From JBCBKL01 sp963922565 (lineage in GTDB: Bacteria > Pseudomonadota > Alphaproteobacteria > Rhodobacterales > Rhodobacteraceae), in NCBI GenBank assembly GCA_963922565.1, contig CAWUIQ010000008.1:1-64000 (forward strand): a stretch of DNA of 64,000 nt, given 5' to 3'. The position numbers and the translations under genes are program-made. Shown piece after piece: positions 41,357 to 49,514 of the stretch (position 1 is the stretch's first letter; each line of letters begins with the position of its first letter). Below the pieces are notes generated by a model, which worked only from the letters and a program-made list of their open reading frames with translations, made no database searches and was not told the DNA's origin.

Positions 41357-42358
41357 TCAGGGCTTGATGTCCATCCCGACCTTCTGATTGGTGAAGTCCA
41401 ACGTGTAAGAGGCTTTCCAGTCAAGCCCATCCTCAAGCACGCCGGCATCGACCATCTTGTCGTAGAAGTCACCGATGACCTTATCGTTCATCGCGCCGAT
41501 GCCCATGTCCAGAGCATCACCGCTGTCGACGATCCCACGTTCGCGCATCATGTTCTTGGCGAACTCGATCTTGTCCTGGCTCATATCCGGATTGGCGGTC
41601 TTGATCAGTTCGTCCGCATCGGCGCTGTCGCCATAGAGATAGTTGTACCACCCGGCAAGCGATGCATCGACAAAGCATTTAACCTTTTCCGGATCACTCT
41701 CAATCGTGGCCTGCATGGTCTCGATCGTGGTGGCATAGCTCGAATAGCCCGCATCGGCGATCAGAAAGACATTGGGTTCGATCCCCGCCTCTTTCTTCAC
41801 CAGATAGGGCTCAGAACTCAGATACCCCTGCATCCCCTTCTTCTTGTCCGCGATGAACGGGGCCGGGTTGAACGTGTAGGGCTCGCGCTGTTCGGAGGTA
41901 AAGCCGTGGGCCTTGATCATCCATTGGTAATAGCTGGTAAAGCCGTTGTCGCCGATCAGCAGTGTCAGGTCCTTCAGATCCTCCCAGCTTTCCGCTTCTT
42001 CCGGGTGCGCAAGGATGACCTGTGGGTGTTTCTGGAAAATGGCCGCGACCGCGACCACCGGAATGCCCTCCTTCACGGCGTTGAACGCTTGCAGCATGTC
42101 GCCGCCCATGTGGAAATCGATCTTGCCCGCCAACATAAGCGCCCGGTTGTTCACCTGCGGCCCGCCCGGAATGATCTCAACCTCCAGCCCGCAGGCCTCG
42201 TAAGTGCCGTCGGCGACCGATTGATAGAATCCGCCGTGTTCCGCCTGCGCCAGCCAATTGGTGCCAAAAACCACCTTTTCGAGATGGCCACCCGCCAGTG
42301 CAGCGCTGCCCATCAGCGCAATAATCCCCGTTGCGAGAGCAGTCGTTTTCTTGAGCAT
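41357..42358 (-). CDS. ABC transporter periplasmic binding protein (NMT1/THI5-like)
   Basis: 333 residues from the ATG at 42358, with GGAGG upstream. A signal peptide of about 22 residues ends at AALA. Mature sequence begins GGHLEKVVFGTNWLAQAEHGGFYQ (quoted in part: TNWLAQAEHGGFYQ), the hallmark of the NMT1/THI5 family, whose members bind pyrimidines such as hydroxymethylpyrimidine or formylaminopyrimidine, or sulfonates. PGGPQVNNRALMLAGKIDF follows. First gene of the operon. No TPP riboswitch is seen upstream, which argues against a thiamine-salvage role. Confidence 0.88.
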   Translation of the reverse strand: MLKKTTALATGIIALMGSAALAGGHLEKVVFGTNWLAQAEHGGFYQSVADGTYEACGLEVEIIPGGPQVNNRALMLAGKIDFHMGGDMLQAFNAVKEGIPVVAVAAIFQKHPQVILAHPEEAESWEDLKDLTLLIGDNGFTSYYQWMIKAHGFTSEQREPYTFNPAPFIADKKKGMQGYLSSEPYLVKKEAGIEPNVFLIADAGYSSYATTIETMQATIESDPEKVKCFVDASLAGWYNYLYGDSADADELIKTANPDMSQDKIEFAKNMMRERGIVDSGDALDMGIGAMNDKVIGDFYDKMVDAGVLEDGLDWKASYTLDFTNQKVGMDIKP

Positions 42359-42569
42359 ACGTAACCTCCGCTGTCTGTCGGCGAAGCGTCCGAACTGGTG
42401 CAGAAGAAGCAAAGCCGGTTCGGGCCTATGCTAAGGAAAGAGCCGACCAGTGATGAATTTCAAGGCAGTTTCGTCATTCTTGACGATATGCTGGGCATAT
42501 CCTGCCTGCTGTTTACGTTTTGTAAGGGGTTGAGCAGGGGAGTTCCGCACAATTTTGGCGGGAAATTGG
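42359..42569. other. Intergenic region between cobF and the NMT1-type importer operon
   Basis: 211 bases without a gene. It must hold the promoter of the minus-strand importer operon, but no convincing -35/-10 pair stands out. An inverted repeat CAATTT/AAATTG (42550-42568, seven-base loop) lies one base after the cobF stop and could serve as a weak terminator. A smaller palindrome, TTACGTTTTGTAA, near 42513-42525 could be a regulator site. No riboswitch-like conserved boxes are seen. Confidence 0.4.
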
Positions 42570-43316
42570 TCAGCCTAGCGGATTGCAGCGCATCAGATAG
42601 GTGTCCATGATCCAGCCATGTGCGGCACGCGCGGCGGCCCGGACCTCGACGATTTCCGGACCGGTTTCGGTTAAGGGACCACTTCGCAGGATCTGCTCGG
42701 GCATGCCGAGGAACGCGCCCCACCAGATCTCGATGCTGCTTGGGTCGAGGTCTTGAAAACTGCACGCGCCATCAAGCATGACGATCACGGTTTCGGCGCC
42801 AGCGGGCCAGCCTTCGTCGCGCAGGCGGCGCCCCGTCGTTACGGCAACGGTGCCGTTGATGGTGTTGAACGGGATGGCATGCGCGGCTGTCAGCGCTTGC
42901 ATCGCGGTGATGCCGGGAACGACACGGATGGCCGGTTTCGATAATATCCGTGCGGCGATACGCAAGGTGCTGTCGTAGAGGCCCGGATCACCCCAGACCA
43001 GCAATGCGACCGGCCCCTCGAATTCGATACAGGACAGGGCCTGCATCCAAGCCTTGGCGATGGCATCATGCCATCTGTCCACGCGGATGTCGTAGGGCAG
43101 GCTTTCGTCACGAACCGGCATTTCAAAAGGTACGACGCGGGCTGTTGCCCCGATCTCGTTCAGGATCCTTTCGCGGATCGTGGCGAGATCATCCTTGCCG
43201 GGGCCTTTGCGGGGCAGCAGCACGACGGCTGCATCGCGCAGGGCTTGCTGCCCCTCAAGCGTCACATGGGACGGGGAACCGGTACCGATACCGACAAGCC
43301 ATAGATCGCGGATCAT
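42570..43316 (-). CDS. cobF: Precorrin-6A synthase (deacetylating)
   Basis: SAM-dependent methyltransferase that methylates C1 of precorrin-5 with loss of the acetyl group; specific to the aerobic cobalamin pathway. 248 residues. It has the family N-terminus DLWLVGIGTGSPSHVTLEG, PRKGPGKDDLATIRERI typical of CobF, LVWGDPGLYDSTLR and VVPGITAMQALTAAHAIPF. It lies 63 bases after the CbiM-like gene and is probably under the same riboswitch. Confidence 0.93.
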   Translation of the reverse strand: MIRDLWLVGIGTGSPSHVTLEGQQALRDAAVVLLPRKGPGKDDLATIRERILNEIGATARVVPFEMPVRDESLPYDIRVDRWHDAIAKAWMQALSCIEFEGPVALLVWGDPGLYDSTLRIAARILSKPAIRVVPGITAMQALTAAHAIPFNTINGTVAVTTGRRLRDEGWPAGAETVIVMLDGACSFQDLDPSSIEIWWGAFLGMPEQILRSGPLTETGPEIVEVRAAARAAHGWIMDTYLMRCNPLG

Positions 43317-43379
43317 ATGTCACTGACTTCAAAGCGGCATGGCGTTGTCAGAAACGCCATGCCGCGGGTGCAATAGGCC

Positions 43380-44060
43380 TCAAGCCGGGGTGTGCAGGCG
43401 CGGTGTCAGCAGGCCGAAACGATCGTCGGTGCCGCGCAGGGTCTTGGCCGCTGCGAGAACGGCCAAATCTGCGATAGGCTCAATCAGCAGAACGAGCATG
43501 TAGGCCGCACCAAAGGTCCACACTGCAGAGAATGTCTCGGCCGTGACGCCCTGACCGTAGAAGGCCCAGAATGCAACCCACGCGACCACGCCACCCTGAT
43601 AGATGCCCGAGAGTTTCAGGACATGGGAATAGCTCAGATCGACATAGGCACGGTCGCGCGGCAGCAGCCGTTCGGCGAGGCCGTTGATGACCAGCAGCGG
43701 CACCAGCAGCGTCGTGACGTTGACGAAGTACATCGGCAGATCGGTGGGCGCAAAGACCATGCCCTGGATCAGCAGCCCGAGCGCCAGACCAAGAGCAGCG
43801 GGCGCGGCCCCCATCAGCAGAAAGAGCGTGGTGCCTAGGATGAAGTGAACCTCTGAGATGCCGACAGGGAAATGCGGCAGGATCTCGAAGAAAAAGAGCG
43901 TGCCGACAGCTGCCATGCCGGTCCGGGCGAGGAAAGAGACGGGGTTGCTGCGGCTCAGATCGGCGAGCGCCAGTTTCGCGCTGTATCCGGCAGCGCCCGC
44001 TGCGGTTGCGTAGGCAAAGGCCATCTTGGCCCCATCCACAACTCCAGGTTCGATATGCAT
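43380..44060 (-). CDS. CbiM-like cobalt/nickel ECF transporter permease
   Basis: 226 residues from the ATG at 44060 (AAGGA upstream), first gene after the cobalamin riboswitch. The N-terminus MHIEPGVVDGAKM matches the CbiM rule that Met1 and His2 join the metal site. About six membrane helices follow, with HFPVGISEVHFILG corresponding to the conserved ISE/H block. No CbiN, CbiQ or CbiO gene is beside it, so it may be a solitary CbiM-type importer or pair with components elsewhere. Riboswitch control supports cobalt supply for B12. Cobalt or nickel cannot be distinguished from sequence; urease also needs nickel, but that operon is unlinked. Confidence 0.82.
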   Translation of the reverse strand: MHIEPGVVDGAKMAFAYATAAGAAGYSAKLALADLSRSNPVSFLARTGMAAVGTLFFFEILPHFPVGISEVHFILGTTLFLLMGAAPAALGLALGLLIQGMVFAPTDLPMYFVNVTTLLVPLLVINGLAERLLPRDRAYVDLSYSHVLKLSGIYQGGVVAWVAFWAFYGQGVTAETFSAVWTFGAAYMLVLLIEPIADLAVLAAAKTLRGTDDRFGLLTPRLHTPA

Positions 44061-44127
44061 GACTGTCCTTTCTCGCTCTGCTGCCCCTCCGGCAGCGTTG
44101 TGGCCACATTTTTGGGCCGATTGTTCT

Positions 44128-44290
44128 GACTTGCGGCAGGTCTCCTGACTTGCGGGTCGTTGCGCGTCCGGCCTTCCCAACCCGTCGTAAGGTCAGTGGT
44201 TATCCATGGCGCTCGCCGCTTACAGTTGCGGGGGCAGTCCGGGCCTCGCACCCGGTTCCCTTTTCAGCCACAGCCGTGGCACCGTAAGTC
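44128..44290 (-). ncRNA. Cobalamin riboswitch controlling the CbiM-like gene and cobF
   Basis: Read on the minus strand: the P1 arm GACTTACGG (44290-44282) pairs with CCGCAAGTC (44136-44128). Between them are GGTGCC, GGGAACCGGGTGCGA, the core CCCCCGCAACTGTAAGC, CCACTG, GGGAAGGCCGG and the final AGTCAGGAGACCTGCC, all in the order of the B12-box RNA. The aptamer ends 67 bases before the CbiM-like start. Adenosylcobalamin binding should shut off the operon. The match to the consensus core is nearly complete. Confidence 0.95.
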
Positions 44291-44295
44291 TCTTT

Positions 44296-44324
44296 GTCAT
44301 AGCAGGTGGCCAAAACGGCACAAC
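44296..44324 (-). promoter_or_regulatory. Putative promoter of the first cobalamin riboswitch
   Basis: On the minus strand, GTTGTG (44324-44319) is separated by 17 bases from TATGAC (44301-44296). Transcription would start within a few bases of the aptamer's 5' end at 44290. Both hexamers are weak matches, so position is the main argument. Confidence 0.3.
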
Positions 44325-44358
44325 AAGAAATGCGACATCTGGGGGCCGGCATACGAAT

Positions 44359-45078
44359 TCAGAGCTGCGCCAGAGGTCCGTAGAGGATGAGGGCCGGTTT
44401 GGTGCCCACGTCCTCGGCAAGTTGCGCGGCGAGCGAACCGATATCGCCCCGGGTCATCGACTGTTCGGCGGTGCCGACCGCCTCGGCCAGGATCGCTGGT
44501 GTGTTGTCAGGCAGGCCATGTGATACCAGCGCCTCCACCAGCAGCGGAAAAGTACGCTTGCCCATGAACACCACGGTGCAGGCATCCGGATCGGCGAGGG
44601 CCTTGAGGTCGAGGTCATCCGGAAGTTTGCCACCCGCGTCGTGCCCCGTCACAAACTGCACCCTGCGCGCCGTCAGCCGGCGCGTGAGGGGAATGCCGCA
44701 TGCGGCCGCGGCGGCAAAGGCTGATGGCACGCCCGGCACGATTTCATAGTCGATACCGGCCTCACGCAGCGCAACCAGCTCTTCTTCGAGACGCCCGAAA
44801 AGTCCGCTATCGCCGGATTTCAGCCGCACGATACGTCCGCCCTGGCTCGCGTAATCAACCAGCAATTGGCTGACATGGTGCTGGCGTGGCGAGACGCGCC
44901 CGGCCCGCTTGCCCACACCCACCAGATCCGCCCCCTGCCGCGCATAGGAAAGGATCGGACCCGATGACAGATCGTCGAACAACACCGCGTCTGCCCGTTT
45001 GAGCCTGTCGACGGCCTTGAGCGTCAACAGTTCGGGATCACCAGGACCGGACCCCACGAAACTCACGAAACCGGTCAT
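44359..45078 (-). CDS. cobA: Uroporphyrinogen-III C-methyltransferase
   Basis: SAM-dependent enzyme that methylates uroporphyrinogen III at C2 and C7 to precorrin-2, the branch point to corrin and sirohaem. 239 residues; single-domain CobA without CysG fusion. Motifs: VGSGPGDPELLTLKA at residues 8-22, VRLKSGDSGLFGR (P-loop-like) and VPGVPSAFAAAAACGIPLTRR. It overlaps cobB by four bases. Last gene of the cobL-E-M-B-A run. Confidence 0.95.
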   Translation of the reverse strand: MTGFVSFVGSGPGDPELLTLKAVDRLKRADAVLFDDLSSGPILSYARQGADLVGVGKRAGRVSPRQHHVSQLLVDYASQGGRIVRLKSGDSGLFGRLEEELVALREAGIDYEIVPGVPSAFAAAAACGIPLTRRLTARRVQFVTGHDAGGKLPDDLDLKALADPDACTVVFMGKRTFPLLVEALVSHGLPDNTPAILAEAVGTAEQSMTRGDIGSLAAQLAEDVGTKPALILYGPLAQL

Positions 45079-46394
45079 GCGCCCTCTGCCGTGATCAGGT
45101 GAAAGAACGTGCCCGTCGCATGGCCCCGCCGGGATCCGGTTTCAGGTACCGGGTTGCCGTCCGCATCGGCGACCTGCGCCAAGGGCTGGTCGGGCTGGTC
45201 GAGAATCGTCGAATAGTGGAATTCATGGCCGCGCAGTGCGGTCCCGATATCCCACCCCGGCATCGGCTGATCGAGCACGGCGCGCCGGTATCCCAGATGG
45301 AATTTCCGTTTTTCATAGGACGTCACTAGACCCAGAAGCCCGGCCATCTGGTGTCGCGTCCCGTCCTTGTCGATCAGCGCTTGGCCCATAGCCATGTAAC
45401 CACCACATTCGCCATGGACGGGCCGTGTTTCGGCGTGTTTGCGCAACCCGTCCAGAAAATTGTTGGAAGCGGCGAGTTTTCCAGCGTGCAGTTCTGGATA
45501 TCCGCCGGGCAACCATACAAGATCGGCGTTTTCGTCCGGGCCTTCGTCGGCAAGCGGCGAAAACGAAACGATCTCGGCCCCAGCGTTGCGCCATCCTTTC
45601 AGAAGGTGCGGGTAGGTAAACGAAAACGCAGCATCGCGGGCCAGAGCGATCCGCTGTGCCGGAGGCTTTGGTAATGGGATATCCTTAGCCGCCGCCGTGG
45701 CCGTTGCAGCGGCACGAAGGGCTGCGAGATCGACATTTTCCCGCAAGAACGCTGCATAGGTTGTGATCGCGGCATCAAGGTCAGGGTGTTCGACAGCCTG
45801 AATCAGCCCCAGATGCCGCTCCGGCAGTGTCAGGTCCCCCCGACGGGGCAAGGCACCCAGAACCGGAATCCCAGCGGTTTCCATTCCCAATCGGATCAAC
45901 CTTTCGTGCCGGGGGCTGGCCACCCGGTTCAGGATGACGCCTGCAAAGGGCAGGTCGGGTGCGTAGGCCCGAAAGCCAAGCGCGCTTGCCGCGGCCGATT
46001 GGGCCTGACCACCAACGTCAAGCACCAGAACCACCGGCCACCCCATGCGCTGCGCCGTTTCGGCGCTGGACCCGAAACCCGACTGACCGCGTGTCGCGAC
46101 ACCATCATAAAGCCCCATCGACCCCTCGGCGACACAGATATCGGCGCCTGCCGACTGGCGGCTGATGGCGTCGATCAACGTGCCATCCATCGCCCACGTG
46201 TCGAGGTTGAAAGACGCTCGGCCCGCGGCGGCCTCATGGAAAGCCGGGTCGATATAGTCGGGGCCTGATTTGAAGGGCTGCACGACAAGCCCGTCATCCG
46301 CGAGCGCCCGGAGCAGGCCCAGCATCACCGTGGTCTTCCCCGTGCCCGAGGACGGGGCAGAGACCAGCAGGCCGGATCGAACAGTCGTCGTCAT
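45075..46394 (-). CDS. cobB: Hydrogenobyrinic acid a,c-diamide synthase
   Basis: ATP- and glutamine-dependent amidation of the a and c carboxylates of the corrin. 439 residues. The N-terminal dethiobiotin-synthetase-like domain has the P-loop APSSGTGKTTVMLGL and KSGPDYIDPAFHEAA; the C-terminal glutamine amidotransferase domain has the nucleophile Cys in VHGECGGYMAMG and a histidine in HEFHYS. It begins one base after the cobM stop. Confidence 0.95.
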   Translation of the reverse strand: MTTTVRSGLLVSAPSSGTGKTTVMLGLLRALADDGLVVQPFKSGPDYIDPAFHEAAAGRASFNLDTWAMDGTLIDAISRQSAGADICVAEGSMGLYDGVATRGQSGFGSSAETAQRMGWPVVLVLDVGGQAQSAAASALGFRAYAPDLPFAGVILNRVASPRHERLIRLGMETAGIPVLGALPRRGDLTLPERHLGLIQAVEHPDLDAAITTYAAFLRENVDLAALRAAATATAAAKDIPLPKPPAQRIALARDAAFSFTYPHLLKGWRNAGAEIVSFSPLADEGPDENADLVWLPGGYPELHAGKLAASNNFLDGLRKHAETRPVHGECGGYMAMGQALIDKDGTRHQMAGLLGLVTSYEKRKFHLGYRRAVLDQPMPGWDIGTALRGHEFHYSTILDQPDQPLAQVADADGNPVPETGSRRGHATGTFFHLITAEGA

Positions 46395-46395
46395 G

Positions 46396-47190
46396 TCAGT
46401 CGTCCCCGTGCTGCCATTCGGACCATGGGCTATCCGCCGTCTGTGGGCGATAGCGGCGATCGTAATCGGCTGCGTACAGCCTGCTTTCCGCGAACCCCTC
46501 GGCTTTCAGCGCCGGACCGACCAGGATCAGGGCGGTGCGGGTGACACTCGGGTCCAGCTCGGCTTCGATGGTTGCCAGCGTGGCCCGGATGATCCGCTCT
46601 TCCGGCCAGCTCGCGCGGTAAACAACCGCGATGGGGCAATCGAGCCCATAGGATGGGGTCAGTTCGGCGATCACCTTCGGCAGGTTGCCGATCGAAAGAT
46701 GCAAGGCGAGTGTCGCGCCGGTTCTGGCGAAATTCTCAAGGCTCTCGCCCTCGGGCATCGACGAGGCGCGGCCTTGCGTTCGTGTCAGGATCACGGATTG
46801 GGAGAGGCCGGGCAGGGTGAGTTCCTGCCCGAGGCTGGCGGCCGCTGCTGCGAACGAGGGCACGCCGGGTGTCACGGTATAGTCGATGCCAAGCTCTTGC
46901 AGCCGTCGCACCTGTTCGCCCATGGCCGACCAGACGGACAAATCGCCCGAATGCAGCCGCGCCACGTCTTGCCCGTTCTCATCAGCCGTCACGCATTCCG
47001 CAATGATAGCGTCCAGGTCCATCGGGGCCGTGTTGACGACGCGTGCGCCGTCCGGGCAGTGGTTCAGGACGGCCTCGGGGATCAGGGAACCGGCATAAAG
47101 GCAGACCGGGCAGGCCGCGATGAGGTCACGGCCCCGCAGGGTCAGAAGGTCCGGCGCGCCGGGTCCGGCACCGATGAAATGAACGGTCAT
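46396..47190 (-). CDS. cobM: Precorrin-4 C11-methyltransferase
   Basis: SAM-dependent methylation of precorrin-4 at C11. 264 residues from the ATG at 47190, which overlaps the cobE stop by four bases (the frame is open nine codons further). N-terminus MTVHFIGAGPGAPDLLTLRG and YAGSLIPEAVL are characteristic of CobM/CbiF, with RLHSGDLSVWSAMGEQ and TPGVPSFAAAAASLGQELT following. Confidence 0.95.
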   Translation of the reverse strand: MTVHFIGAGPGAPDLLTLRGRDLIAACPVCLYAGSLIPEAVLNHCPDGARVVNTAPMDLDAIIAECVTADENGQDVARLHSGDLSVWSAMGEQVRRLQELGIDYTVTPGVPSFAAAAASLGQELTLPGLSQSVILTRTQGRASSMPEGESLENFARTGATLALHLSIGNLPKVIAELTPSYGLDCPIAVVYRASWPEERIIRATLATIEAELDPSVTRTALILVGPALKAEGFAESRLYAADYDRRYRPQTADSPWSEWQHGDD

Positions 47191-47561
47191 GGCTTGGATC
47201 CTTCTGCCAGCGCGCATGTCGCCTTGCCATCATCCGACACCGCGCGGGGTGCCAAAAGGCGCGCTTGTGGACCGGCAGCAGCCAGAGCCGCTGCCTCGGC
47301 GACCGATCCCGTGCCCCGGGCGGTTTTGACGGGTTCCGATTGGGTAATCGTCAGTTGCGCGGTCAAATCGTCTGCCGCAACTGGTGTGACAGCGGCCTGC
47401 TGATCGGTGGCAAAACGTTGAAAGACTGGCGTCGTGGCCTTGTCCGCAGCTGTCGCGAAGACGCTCGCCGACAATTGCGCCCCGCCCCGCGCCTTGGCGT
47501 ACGCATCAGCAAGGCTGCTCACTGTTGCAGATGTTCGAAAACCAAATCCCGCGACGATCAT
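47187..47561 (-). CDS. cobE: Cobalamin biosynthesis protein CobE
   Basis: Small CbiG C-terminal-domain protein, 124 residues from the ATG at 47561, sharing four bases with cobL and four with cobM. N-terminus MIVAGFGFRTSATVSSL is typical of CobE. Its role in the aerobic pathway is not fully settled; anaerobic CbiG opens the ring lactone. An alternative start five codons upstream lies inside cobL and is less likely. Confidence 0.85.
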   Translation of the reverse strand: MIVAGFGFRTSATVSSLADAYAKARGGAQLSASVFATAADKATTPVFQRFATDQQAAVTPVAADDLTAQLTITQSEPVKTARGTGSVAEAAALAAAGPQARLLAPRAVSDDGKATCALAEGSKP

Positions 47562-48754
47562 AGGACAGCGCTCCATTGCACGACGGGGTATGAGCCCTTC
47601 CAGCCGGTTTTGTTACCCATCGGAGCGGCATGCGCGATGTCGATCCGCATCAGGCTTCCTCCGATTTCAGCATGCAGGCGGCTGAGGATTGCCTCGCTTT
47701 CCAGCGTAACGCCATTGGCGACGATCCGTGTTCCGTTTGCCAATCGCGCTCTGAGGGCAGCGATCAGATCCATGCTGAGCCCGCCGCCAACAAAGACCGC
47801 ATCCGGATCCGGCAGCCCCTCCAGCGCGTCAGGCGCAGTCCCTTCGACGACCCGCAACCGGTCAACGCCCAGCGTTTCGGCATTCTGGCGGATCAAGGCG
47901 GTGCGGTCGGCGCGCGTCTCGATCGCCGTTGCCTCGCAGGTCGGATGCGCCAAGAGCCATTCGATTGAGATGGAACCGGAGCCCGCTCCGATATCCCACA
48001 GCCTCTCACCAGGCTTGGGGGCCAGGGCCGACAGTGTGAGGGCGCGCATCGGTCGTTTGGTCATCACCCCGTCGGTTTCGAATAGGGCGTCAGGCAGGCC
48101 GGAAACATGCGGGACAGCGAGGCCTGTGCCCTGAACATCGATCGCGGCGCAGACGGGTGCTTCGAAGTCTGAGGGAGCCTCTTTCCCCGACACTTCCGTC
48201 ATCCGCTCGCGGGGACCGTTGAGCGCTTCGAAAACGGTAACGTGGCTTTCGCCAAAGCCAGCCTCTTTCAGATAGGTCATCAGGTCCGACACTGCGGCGC
48301 CATCACGAAGCAGGACGATCATCCGCTGTCCGCGCGCCAGGCGCGGCCGCAGGCGGGTCAGGGGTGCCGCGTGCAGACCGAGGCACAGCGTTGTTTCCAG
48401 TGGCCAGCCCAACCGGGCGGCGACATGGGCAAAGGCCGACGGCGCCGGTAGCGCCCGCCAGGAGCCTTTGCCGAACGTCTTTGCGATGACACTGCCCGCG
48501 CCGAACCAGAACGGATTGCCTGACACGAGAACGACAACCTTGCGCCCCTCATATCCACGCAGCAACGCGATACCGTCTGAAAAGGGCACGGGCCACGGCA
48601 CCTGCGTCGCGGCCGTCTCTGGCAGCAGACCCAGATGGCGCGCCGGCCCCATGATCACCTCGGCCTGTTCGATTGCCATTCGGCTTGCATCCGACAGGCC
48701 GGCCAGTCCATCTTCGCCCAGACCAACGATGGTGATCCAAGGATCTTCAGGCAT
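47558..48754 (-). CDS. cobL: Precorrin-6B C5,15-methyltransferase (decarboxylating), bifunctional
   Basis: 398 residues: an N-terminal CbiE-like methyltransferase for C5 (ITIVGLGEDGLAGLSD, VLVSGNPFWFGAGS) and a C-terminal CbiT-like domain for C15 methylation and decarboxylation (LWDIGAGSGSISIEWLL, AVFVGGGLSMDLI). Start ATG at 48754 has a GAGGAGG nine bases upstream, inside the divergent cobK gene. The start codon shares CATG with that of cobK. It begins the minus-strand run cobL-E-M-B-A, each overlapping or abutting the next. Confidence 0.95.
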   Translation of the reverse strand: MPEDPWITIVGLGEDGLAGLSDASRMAIEQAEVIMGPARHLGLLPETAATQVPWPVPFSDGIALLRGYEGRKVVVLVSGNPFWFGAGSVIAKTFGKGSWRALPAPSAFAHVAARLGWPLETTLCLGLHAAPLTRLRPRLARGQRMIVLLRDGAAVSDLMTYLKEAGFGESHVTVFEALNGPRERMTEVSGKEAPSDFEAPVCAAIDVQGTGLAVPHVSGLPDALFETDGVMTKRPMRALTLSALAPKPGERLWDIGAGSGSISIEWLLAHPTCEATAIETRADRTALIRQNAETLGVDRLRVVEGTAPDALEGLPDPDAVFVGGGLSMDLIAALRARLANGTRIVANGVTLESEAILSRLHAEIGGSLMRIDIAHAAPMGNKTGWKGSYPVVQWSAVL

Positions 48755-48770
48755 GACGCCGAACCTCCTC
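48739..48770. promoter_or_regulatory. Overlapping divergent start codons of cobL and cobK with embedded ribosome-binding sites
   Basis: The tetramer CATG at 48752-48755 contains the cobK ATG on the plus strand and the cobL ATG on the minus strand. cobK is served by AAGGA at 48739-48743, inside cobL codons 4-6; cobL by GAGGAGG at 48770-48764, inside cobK codons 4-6. Both spacings are nine bases. There is no intergenic DNA, so any promoter for either gene lies inside the other's coding sequence. Confidence 0.85.
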
Positions 48771-49514
48771 ATACTGGGCGGAACGACCGAAGCCACGGCC
48801 CTCGCCCGGAAGGTGGCGGAGGCCGGGATTGCTGGAACGGTTTCTTTTGCGGGACGGGTTGAAAGGCCCGTGCGCCAACCCTTGCCGCAGCGTGTGGGTG
48901 GTTTTGGCGGGGTCGCGGGGCTGGTTGAGCATCTCGAGAACCATCGGATCACCCATGTGATCGACGCGACGCACCCCTTCGCCGCACAGATGAGCCGGAA
49001 TGCGATTATGGCCTGCGAGCAGGCCGACATTCCCTTGGTCGGCCTTACGCGCCCGGCCTGGACCGAAGAACCCGGCGATCGATGGCAGCGGGTTTCGGAT
49101 ATCGCCGGGGCGGTTGCCGCACTTGGCGGGCCGCGCAAGCGGGTCATGCTTGCGATTGGCCGCATGCATCTGGCGGACTTTGCGCCAAACCAACAGCATT
49201 TCTATCTGCTTCGGCTTGTTGATCCACCGAAGGCGCCGCTGCCCTTGCCAGAGACCGAGGCGATCATCGCGCGTGGCCCCTACAGCGCCGAAGCGGATGC
49301 GGCGTTGATGGAGCGATACGGGATCGAGATCGTCGTTTCCAAGAATGCAGGCGGCACGGGTGCCTACGCCAAGATCGAGGCTGCGCGTCGGCTTGGCCTG
49401 CCGGTGATCATGATCGACCGCCCGGCAATCCCGCAACGGCAGGAGGTCGCGACGCCCCAAGAGGTGATGGACTGGCTGGCTCATGCGGGTACCGAACGCG
49501 GCGTGTACACATAG
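48753..49514 (+). CDS. cobK: Precorrin-6A reductase
   Basis: NADPH-dependent reduction of precorrin-6A to precorrin-6B. 253 residues from the ATG at 48753. N-terminus LLILGGTTEATALARK, central THVIDATHPFAAQMSRNA and C-terminal VVSKNAGGTGAYAKIEAA are the CobK/CbiJ signature. It is the only gene of the central cob run on the plus strand. Its 5' end shares bases with the cobL start and its 3' end overlaps cobJ by 34 bases, so the gene is completely enclosed by antisense cob genes. Confidence 0.95.
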   Translation: MTPNLLILGGTTEATALARKVAEAGIAGTVSFAGRVERPVRQPLPQRVGGFGGVAGLVEHLENHRITHVIDATHPFAAQMSRNAIMACEQADIPLVGLTRPAWTEEPGDRWQRVSDIAGAVAALGGPRKRVMLAIGRMHLADFAPNQQHFYLLRLVDPPKAPLPLPETEAIIARGPYSAEADAALMERYGIEIVVSKNAGGTGAYAKIEAARRLGLPVIMIDRPAIPQRQEVATPQEVMDWLAHAGTERGVYT

